From positions 1 to 64,000 of the forward strand of contig CAWFGU010000027.1 in assembly GCA_963815505.1 (NCBI GenBank): DNA of 64,000 nucleotides, written 5' to 3'. A program made the translations under genes and the position numbers. This DNA is from CAXBBB01 sp963815505 (lineage in GTDB: Bacteria > Bacteroidota > Rhodothermia > Rhodothermales > BA12). The stretch's first letter is position 1. The number at the start of each line of letters is the position of its first letter. A model generated the notes under the pieces. The model was not told the DNA's origin and did no database searches. It saw only the letters and a program-made list of their open reading frames with translations. Below, in pieces: positions 7,679 through 12,758 of this stretch.

Positions 7679-7708
7679 ACCTGCTTCGACTCGCTTCCAC
7701 CTGATCCG

Positions 7709-8260
7709 ATGCCCAAACCTCCACGTATCGCAACAGCCGACTTCGACGGCTCGCTCTTCCCCAAGCACACGCGCGGAAGAGCACGCGCCCGCCCGACCGT
7801 GCCGAGCGAGCACGAAGAGCAGTGCGCACTTGTCCGCTGGGCAAGCATCGAAGCCGCCCGCCCACGTCGACGAGACGGCCCGGACCTGTCGCCGCTGCGC
7901 TGCCTGTTCGCCATTCCCAACGGCGGACACCGGCACAAGGGCACGGCCGCGAGAATGGCCCGTGAGGGCGTCCGCGCCGGAGTGCCCGACCTGTGCTTAC
8001 CCTTCGTCGCCGCAAGCCCTGACGGCGGCACGTACGGCGCGCTGTGGATCGAACTGAAGCGCCAACGCAAGACCGGAGTGCCGACGGGCAGACTGAGCGA
8101 GCAACAGCGTTGGTGGCGTGGCGTGCTGCTCGATGCCGGACACGCGCACGCCGTCTGCTACGGCTTCGACGAGGGCCGCGCCGCTCTGCTCGATTACCTC
8201 GACGGGCGACTCGTCACGCTTGATCCGCTCATCGACCTCGACGACACCGGAGCCGCCTGA
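7709..8260 (+). CDS. VRR-NUC domain nuclease
   Basis: This 183-residue protein belongs to the PD-(D/E)XK-like VRR-NUC family, typical of phages and mobile elements. These nucleases are associated with cutting branched DNA and with replication or recombination. Visible motifs are SEHEEQCALVRWA (about 32-44), LFAIPNGGHRHKGTAARMAREG, VRAGVPDLCLPF (metal-binding PD) and GALWIELKRQRKTG (ExK), then QQRWWRGVLLDAGHAHAVCYGFDEG. About 40 N-terminal residues are basic and Pro-rich. It is the last gene before the iteron-like array, so it may process replication or recombination intermediates of the element. Confidence 0.88.
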   Translation: MPKPPRIATADFDGSLFPKHTRGRARARPTVPSEHEEQCALVRWASIEAARPRRRDGPDLSPLRCLFAIPNGGHRHKGTAARMAREGVRAGVPDLCLPFVAASPDGGTYGALWIELKRQRKTGVPTGRLSEQQRWWRGVLLDAGHAHAVCYGFDEGRAALLDYLDGRLVTLDPLIDLDDTGAA

Positions 8261-8673
8261 GTGTGACTCCCGGTACACCTTCCGTCTCCTTTCGTGCTGC
8301 ATTCTGATAGCATTAGTTACGCCTTCCGCTCCATCCGCCCGCCGCTCGATCCGCCAATCTCGGACCCGGTTCGGGTACCCTTCGGGCTGCATTCGGTTGA
8401 GATTAGTTGACCCTGCCGACGCTCTCGCCCGCCGATTCCTGTACCTCTTCCGTACCACGTTCGTACCTCTTTCGGGCTGCATTCTGATAAGATTAGCTAA
8501 GGTTGCTGGCGCTCTCACACGCCGATTCCCGCCCCCGCTTCGCCTCCCTTTCGTGCCACATTCGCCTCACATTACCTGACACCGACAGCGCCGACTCACA
8601 GCCGATTCCCACCGTGGTTTCGCCCTGCATTCGGATGACATTAGATGACACTCCCCGACTAACTGTAACAGCC
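8261..8673. repeat. Iteron-like array: five 31-bp direct repeats
   Basis: This gene-free stretch holds five related 31-bp units at 8290, 8380, 8470, 8549 and 8618 (spacings 90, 90, 79 and 69 bp). The conserved core reads TTTCGKGCTGCATTC, then about 8 variable bases, then ATTAGNTGA. Spacers share a second motif, gcnctcncncgccgattcc. The copies are degenerate, with no constant spacer length. On the minus strand each copy could be read as N-x-I-R-M-Q-x-E-R, but not in one continuous frame. It may be a replication-origin iteron array or a multi-site operator; it sits between VRR-NUC and a gene preceded by the CTGTAACAG motif. Confidence 0.75.
8663..8671. promoter_or_regulatory. Copy of the CTGTAACAG operator motif
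   Basis: CTGTAACAG at 8663-8671 ends 2 bp before the ATG of the 8674 gene. The same 9-mer lies in the xis operator (3216-3224), and a variant (cgtaacag, then acgtaacac) is at 11455-11471. It is probably a shared regulatory site of the element. Confidence 0.45.
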
Positions 8674-9147
8674 ATGACCGACACGCCCGCACCCGTCCTG
8701 CTCGACGCCTACGAGCCTCCACCGAAGCCGCGCTACCTCACCGCCGCCGAAGCGATGCGCCTGGCCTACGAGCACGCCGCGCGCAACGGCGGCACGCTCA
8801 GTAGCGACGCGATGCCCGAAGCGCTGACCGGCGTTGAACTGACCGCCTCGGCCGGTGACGTGCCCAGTGCGACGGACGAGGAGGAAGCGCTGTGGCTCTA
8901 CCTCGCCCGCTACGCCTCGATGACCGGCGGAGCCGTGATCTACACGTGCGCCGATGGAAGACGGCTGCGCTTCAAGATGGGCTATGGAAACGCGTGGTAC
9001 GCCTCGCACTTCGACCGCGCGAGCAAGGCGACGGTGACGGCCTACGCGCGGATGCACAGCGCGGACTCCGTCGGCGCGGCCGGACTGGCACGCGTGGCGC
9101 TGCGCATGGGCGAGAAGGTCGAAGCTGCCCGATTGAAGCGCGCGTGA
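8674..9147 (+). CDS. Hypothetical protein
   Basis: This 157-residue soluble protein is not recognised. It contains helical segments (TAAEAMRLAYEHAARNGG; DEEEALWLYLARYASMTGG), a central beta-like part (AVIYTCADGRRLRFKMGYGNAWYASHF) and a basic C-terminal helix (RVALRMGEKVEAARLKRA). ATG 8674 is preferred over in-frame codons further upstream because those lie within the repeat array. It is a single gene separated from the replication operon by the iteron-like array. Confidence 0.65.
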   Translation: MTDTPAPVLLDAYEPPPKPRYLTAAEAMRLAYEHAARNGGTLSSDAMPEALTGVELTASAGDVPSATDEEEALWLYLARYASMTGGAVIYTCADGRRLRFKMGYGNAWYASHFDRASKATVTAYARMHSADSVGAAGLARVALRMGEKVEAARLKRA

Positions 9148-9720
9148 GCGACCCCGTTGTGACCCCGTTGTGACCCCGCTCTGACCCCGCACCGCGTCTG
9201 CAAACCTGCCGCCGCAACTGTCCGGCCGTAGTGCACTGATCCTGCGAGACTTAGCGCCGGATTTAGGCCCCGAGTTGGCCAAAGTTGTCCGCGATTCTAG
9301 CGTCTGACGCGAGCCGTTCGCACCCATCCTGCCTTAGTGTGAAAAGCTGCGCACACTCCGCCTGTCTCGCGCGCGCGCGACCACCTCGCTAACCTCGCTA
9401 TATGAACCGCACGCAGACTGCAAACCTGCCGCCTGCCTCGCGCGCGCGCGCATAAGCCCGAAAAACACGCTGACGGCTCAGAAAGGGCGTTTGCCTCGCG
9501 CGCGCGCATAACCGGAAAAAACACGAGGGTCGGCTGACGTTGGCGCGCAAACATGGGGAGCCGGGCAGGGTGGTTGCACACGGCGCAACCGCAAAAAGGA
9601 GCGGCCCGCCCCGCGCCACCGTCGAAGGTGGAGAGGCGAGCCGCACGTCGGCCGCCGCGTCGCGCTGGTTGATCGGCCGACGCGAGCGCCAACGACGGCG
9701 GCGGGTAGACGTGCCCCGTG
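9148..9720. repeat. 573-bp non-coding region with tandem 11-mers and CG tracts
   Basis: No gene is seen. Directly after the stop codon are four tandem 11-bp units (gaccccgttgt type, 9150-9193). A 16-bp repeat, ctgcaaacctgccgcc, occurs at 9198-9213 and 9418-9433. Three alternating (CG)n tracts of about 13-16 bp lie at 9366-9380, 9438-9451 and 9496-9507. The last two are followed by similar A-rich stretches (cataagcccgaaaaacac and cataaccggaaaaaacac). This could be a second origin-like or regulatory region; alternating CG tracts can adopt Z-DNA. Confidence 0.6.
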
Positions 9721-10203
9721 CTACGCGGCTTCCATCTTCGCACCGGCTCCGACGGCTACGGCCCGCTCGAGCGCCCACACGTCCCACTGCGTCACGCGCC
9801 GCTCACCCTTGCGCTTGTATTCGAGCGCGCGCCGCGACAGGCCCGCACGCTCTGCAAGTCCCGTCAGATCGGGCACGGTGCGAAGCAGTTCGGTGAAGCG
9901 TAGCTGCGCCGTCATCTCTGCGTCGGTCGTCACCTCGACGCGTTCGACCGTGAGGCCGCGCGCTTCGAGTGCGCCGCGCAGTTGCACCGCTTCGTCGTCA
10001 CGCTCACCGTCCGGGCCGACCGTGAGCGAGGCGCTGCCGAGTCCCGCAGACGCGCCCGTGATTAGGTCGGAGAAGCGTTCGTGCAACTCGCTCACCTCGT
10101 CGTCGCGCAAGTCGCCGTCGAAGTAGAAGCAGACGTGCACGGCTTCGGGATCGAAGTCGAGTAAGCCGCTGGGCAGGACGAACGTGCTGGGATTGGTCTC
10201 CAT
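9721..10203 (-). CDS. HTH protein paired with a HicA-like gene (possible antitoxin)
   Basis: This 160-residue protein has an alpha/beta N-terminal part (AVHVCFYFDGDLRDDEVSELHERFSDL), a second domain with a predicted strand-helix pattern, and a C-terminal HTH (LRTVPDLTGLAERAGLSRRALEYKRKGER). The HTH with preceding VPDLTGLAE resembles partner proteins often encoded beside a small HicA-like protein, matching the gene 18 nt upstream. An antitoxin/autoregulator role is inferred from that pairing; no single family is certain. Confidence 0.6.
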   Translation of the reverse strand: METNPSTFVLPSGLLDFDPEAVHVCFYFDGDLRDDEVSELHERFSDLITGASAGLGSASLTVGPDGERDDEAVQLRGALEARGLTVERVEVTTDAEMTAQLRFTELLRTVPDLTGLAERAGLSRRALEYKRKGERRVTQWDVWALERAVAVGAGAKMEAA

Positions 10204-10221
10204 CGTCGTGAGGGTTGAGCG

Positions 10222-10452
10222 TTAGATGTGGGGGCAGGAAGCGACGCTGCGAGCGAGTCGGCGGGCCGCGCCGGTCGGATTGCGGGGCGTCGATGCGACG
10301 GCGTAGCGGCACCCCTGCCGGGATGCTTCGGTGCAGTAGAGGAAGCCCCACGGGTGCGCGCGCGGTCCGGCTTTCTCGACGCGCCACCCTGCCACTTCTG
10401 CCGCACGCAGGACGGCTTCGATGTCTTTGTGCGGATGCTTCGGACGGGCCAT
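10222..10452 (-). CDS. HicA-like small protein (possible toxin)
   Basis: This 76-residue protein has an N-terminus KHPHKDIEAVLRAAEVAGWRVEK, then HPWGFLYCTE, CRYAVASTPRNP and ARRLARSVASC. It matches a recurrent family of small HicA/dsRBD-fold-like proteins (KHPnKxIexAlxyAexxGWrv...WGxlyC...stPrNp..HArqLRR). Members commonly neighbour an HTH partner, as here. The RNA-binding or RNase function of HicA proteins is known for true HicA; whether this variant is toxic is unknown. Confidence 0.65.
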   Translation of the reverse strand: MARPKHPHKDIEAVLRAAEVAGWRVEKAGPRAHPWGFLYCTEASRQGCRYAVASTPRNPTGAARRLARSVASCPHI

Positions 10453-10523
10453 CGGGATGCGTGCGTGTCTGCTCTGGTTTACGAACGATGTTCGCGGGGC
10501 GTTCCCCGATGGTTCGCCGCGTG

Positions 10524-10796
10524 CTACTCGCCTCGCATCTGCCGCGCGATGCTCTGCGCTTCGGTGGCGAGGGCGTCGAGCCGGTCGGGCACGTCGGCCG
10601 CGTCGCTCTGCCCGTAGCCCGCGTCTCTGGCCATGAAGTCGAGAAGGCGCTTCACCGTGTCCGTGATCTCCCGTCGACCGGCTTCCAAGTTGCTGACCGA
10701 CTGGTAACGGGCGAAGCCGAGACGGTCGGCGAAGTCGGTCTGACTGAGACCAAGGTGTTCACGGAAAGTGCGGAGAGTGGAGGGTGTCCAGTCCAT
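10524..10796 (-). CDS. XRE-family transcriptional regulator
   Basis: This 90-residue protein has a Cro/CI-type HTH: LRTFREHLGLSQTDFADRLGFARYQSVSNLEAGRREITDTVKRLLDFMARDAG. A short acidic C-terminal tail follows. ATG 10796 (MDWTPSTL) is chosen over an upstream TTG because it places the HTH near the N-terminus as usual. It is divergent from the next rightward gene, with about 170 bp between, so it may control both directions, like a repressor at an element switch. A TATCTTGT box just upstream on the minus strand is a weak promoter candidate. Confidence 0.85.
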   Translation of the reverse strand: MDWTPSTLRTFREHLGLSQTDFADRLGFARYQSVSNLEAGRREITDTVKRLLDFMARDAGYGQSDAADVPDRLDALATEAQSIARQMRGE

Positions 10797-10965
10797 CAAA
10801 TGTGCGGGAATGTGTGAGGACAAGATAGACCCATAGTGAGGGCTGTTTGTAACCGGATCGAATGTGAACTATCTGTTCTGTGATAGAAAAACCCTCACAA
10901 AGAGAACTCTTTACCCATTCAGAAAGTATATTAGACACACCGCAAGCAACCACACCCCCGCTCGA

Positions 10966-11442
10966 ATGACCATCGCCCGCCGCTCCGCCCTCGCCTCGAT
11001 CATGATTCGCGCCCACCGCGCCGCCCGCCGGATGCGCGACCTGTTCGACTCCTACACCGCCGCTCTGTCCTACGCGCTGAAGTGCGTCTACCGCGCCGCC
11101 GAAGCGCTCGCCTTCCTGAGCCGCAACGCCGGACGCGAGATGATCGCCCGCTTCGTCAAGGCCGACGGCACGGTGCGCCGGATGCGCTTCACCACGCCTG
11201 CCGCTCCCTACGTCACCGGCGGAGTCGTGACGGTCTGCGACCTGGACAACGGAGGCGAGACGCGCCGCGTCAACCTCGACACGCTCGCCGAAATCACGCC
11301 CGCTCCCGCACCTGCCGACCGCGCCCCCGTCGCACGCCGCGCCGCTGCACGCCCGACGCCCGGCGACCTCGATGCGGACATGAACGAGATGACCGACGAC
11401 GAACTCGACGCCCACGCCGAAGCCCTCTTCGGTAACGGCTGA
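10966..11442 (+). CDS. SH3-fold (DUF2693/WYL_2-like) protein
   Basis: The 158-residue protein has an N-terminal helical part (MTIARRSALASIMIRAHRAARRMRDLFDSYTAALSYALK in several helices), then a small beta-barrel-like module: MIARFVKADGTVRRMRFT, VTVCDLDNGGETRRVNLDTLAEI. That layout fits the SH3-like domain family found in phages and integrated elements, whose role is unknown. The tail is acidic (MNEMTDDELDAHAEALFG). ATG 10966 is preferred; a GTG at 10864 would add 34 residues with no family similarity. It is divergent from the XRE regulator. Confidence 0.65.
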   Translation: MTIARRSALASIMIRAHRAARRMRDLFDSYTAALSYALKCVYRAAEALAFLSRNAGREMIARFVKADGTVRRMRFTTPAAPYVTGGVVTVCDLDNGGETRRVNLDTLAEITPAPAPADRAPVARRAAARPTPGDLDADMNEMTDDELDAHAEALFGNG

Positions 11443-11529
11443 CGACGCGCGAACCGTAACAGAACGTAACACAAGGGGGCTAGGCCCCTCACACGCCCTC
11501 TAAGGGCCGATCTCCACAACCCCGACCCG

Positions 11530-11868
11530 ATGCCCAACACGACACCGAAAACCACCACAGCCCACGCCTTCACGCCCGGCGAAGCTGCACGCGAGGGAGA
11601 ACAAGTGTTCTTGCGCCTGCCTGCCGATGCCCGCCGCGACGTGTCCGACCTGCTCGCGCTCGTCTGGCAAGCCTCGACGCTTTCGGCCTGCGTCGCCGAT
11701 AGCACCCGGCTCGCCGAAGCCGAGAAGGCCGCGCGCGAGACGCCCGGACAGACGACCGCCGACGCGCTGCGCTTCATCGACCGGCACAGCGACCGCTACC
11801 GCGCCGCCGATCAGCTCGCTACGCTGCTCTCCGACGCCGACACCGTCGCGAGCCGGATCAGCATCTAG
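11530..11868 (+). CDS. Hypothetical protein
   Basis: This 112-residue protein is not recognised. It appears all-helical (DVSDLLALVWQASTLSACVADSTRLAEAEKAARE; RYRAADQLATLLSDADTVASR) with no membrane segment. A small hairpin and the GTAACAG-like motif lie upstream in 11443-11529. It is followed after 25 nt by another small gene in the same direction. Confidence 0.55.
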   Translation: MPNTTPKTTTAHAFTPGEAAREGEQVFLRLPADARRDVSDLLALVWQASTLSACVADSTRLAEAEKAARETPGQTTADALRFIDRHSDRYRAADQLATLLSDADTVASRISI

Positions 11869-11893
11869 CCCCCCGCTCACCCGCGCCTCACCC

Positions 11894-12274
11894 ATGCTTC
11901 ACACCGAACCGCTTACGCCCATGTCCGACACGACGACCGCCCCGACCTACCCGCGCACGATCAGCGAGCGCCGCCCCTTTCCGGGCACGCTGCACGCCGA
12001 TCACCCGCGCCCGCTCGAACTGCTGCCGCCCAAACTGGCAGACCGATTCGAGCGCGCCTCGATCAAGCTGCACGAAGCCGACGTGCTGGCCCGGCTGCTG
12101 CGCTCGCACGCCTACGAGGAAGGGATGCACGCGGCCGCGCAGTTCTACGGCAAGGACGCGCCCGCGTCGAAGTTGGACAGCTACGCGCAAGAGACGCTGG
12201 GCTACTCGTCTGCGCAGTGGCTATGCGACCTCGTGGAAGACGTGCGCGCGACCGTCGACGCGCTAGGCATCTGA
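11894..12274 (+). CDS. Hypothetical protein, last gene of the element
   Basis: This 126-residue protein is not recognised. The N-terminus is Pro/Thr-rich, and the C-terminal two thirds is helical (KLADRFERASIKLHEADVLARLLRSHAYEEGMHAAAQFYG; SSAQWLCDLVEDVRATVDAL). ATG 11894 or 11921 (MSDTTTAP) could be the start. A terminator-like hairpin follows at 12313. Confidence 0.55.
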   Translation: MLHTEPLTPMSDTTTAPTYPRTISERRPFPGTLHADHPRPLELLPPKLADRFERASIKLHEADVLARLLRSHAYEEGMHAAAQFYGKDAPASKLDSYAQETLGYSSAQWLCDLVEDVRATVDALGI

Positions 12275-12312
12275 GCCGCCGCCCTGAGCCTGCCGTGACG
12301 GCCCGATCTACT

Positions 12313-12346
12313 GCAGCCCTGCCGAGCATCCGCCCGGCGGGGCTGC
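12313..12346 (+). terminator. Terminator-like hairpin after the last element gene
   Basis: GCAGCCCTGCCG (12313-12324) pairs with CGGCGGGGCTGC (12335-12346) with one T-G wobble; gttcgttct follows. The T-run is weak. The stretch 12275-12592 has no gene and otherwise holds the 27-bp end repeat (12471-12497) and the tRNA-proximal hairpin. Confidence 0.5.
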
Positions 12347-12470
12347 GTTCGTTCTCGGCGAAACTGAGCGTCTGCCCGGCGGCTCTCTGCCAGTTGAGCC
12401 GCTGGGCTACGGTCCGCACGGTCCGCAAGTGGCGAGCGAGCGCCGAAGGCTGCCTGCATGGCTGCCGTCG

Positions 12471-12497
12471 TGGCTGTCTATTGGCTGACGTTTTTGG
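12471..12497. repeat. Right copy of 27-bp element-end repeat
   Basis: It matches 1750-1776 with one mismatch (c to t) in the same orientation and lies 96 bp inside attR. No integrase frame continues around it, so here it is not simply coding sequence. Confidence 0.65.
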
Positions 12498-12550
12498 TTT
12501 GAGGTGGGGTATTCTGGCATATCCTGACACAATCGGCCCAAACGAGAAAC

Positions 12551-12585
12551 GGCCCGTAAACGCTGCTAGGGCAGGTTTACGGGCC
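12551..12585. terminator. Strong hairpin downstream of tRNA-Ala
   Basis: GGCCCGTAAAC (12551-12561) pairs perfectly with GTTTACGGGCC (12575-12585); atttt follows on the plus strand. It lies 12 bp beyond the tRNA 3' end and could terminate tRNA transcription (minus) and reads out of the element (plus). Confidence 0.6.
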
Positions 12586-12592
12586 ATTTTCG

Positions 12593-12641
12593 GGGGTGGA
12601 GCCAAGGAGAGTCGAACTCCTGACCTCTGCAGTGCGATTGC
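12593..12641. repeat. attR within tRNA-Ala
   Basis: This 49-bp repeat is identical to 1640-1688 and covers tRNA nucleotides 29-73 plus 4 bp beyond the 3' end. Integration therefore preserves a complete tRNA gene, the usual strategy of tRNA-targeting elements. Confidence 0.93.
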
Positions 12642-12669
12642 AGCGCTCTACCAACTGAGCTATGGCCCC
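12597..12669 (-). tRNA. tRNA-Ala (anticodon CGC)
   Basis: The 73-nt gene folds fully: acceptor GGGGCCA with TGGCTCC, D-stem GCTC/GAGC, anticodon stem CTGCA/TGCAG with loop ATCGCAC (anticodon CGC, reads GCG), T-arm AGGAG TTCGACT CTCCT, discriminator A. The acceptor contains the G3-U70 wobble, the known identity element for alanyl-tRNA synthetase. CCA is not encoded. It is the integration target of the 11-kb element. Confidence 0.97.
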
Positions 12670-12679
12670 GACAGGACAC

Positions 12680-12710
12680 CCAACTTACGCCGATCCCGAC
12701 GGCGCGTCAA
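12680..12710 (-). promoter_or_regulatory. tRNA-Ala promoter
   Basis: On the minus strand TTGACG, a 17-bp spacer and TAAGTTGG precede the tRNA by 10 bp. The layout closely matches the promoter at 3258-3289. Confidence 0.65.
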
Positions 12711-12758
12711 GGCGCGGCGTCGGGAGGCGGTGTGAAAGGTGGGCGTCTTGCTGATGCG

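Larger units (their letters stand above)
1640..12641. mobile_element. 11-kb integrated element in tRNA-Ala(CGC)
   Basis: A 49-bp perfect direct repeat (1640-1688 and 12593-12641) bounds the region. The right copy lies in an intact tRNA-Ala gene; the left copy contains only tRNA nucleotides 29-73 plus 4 flanking bases. A tyrosine integrase and an excisionase-like gene lie just inside the left end. The cargo is a RepA-like AAA ATPase, HTH proteins, a VRR-NUC nuclease, phage-type small Cys proteins, a HicA-like gene and an iteron-like array. No relaxase, type IV secretion, terminase, capsid or tail gene is visible. It may be an integrative plasmid-like element or a phage satellite; the sequence does not decide between them. 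Confidence 0.9.

Noticed and set aside
8290..8648. Possible CRISPR array
   Set aside because: The repeats differ at many positions, spacings shrink from 90 to 69 bp, spacers share their own motif, and no cas gene is present.
7997..8684. Minus-strand repeat protein with N-x-I-R-M-Q-x-E-R units
   Set aside because: The units fall in two frames with stops between and unit spacing is not constant in multiples of three. The repeats are better explained as DNA sites.
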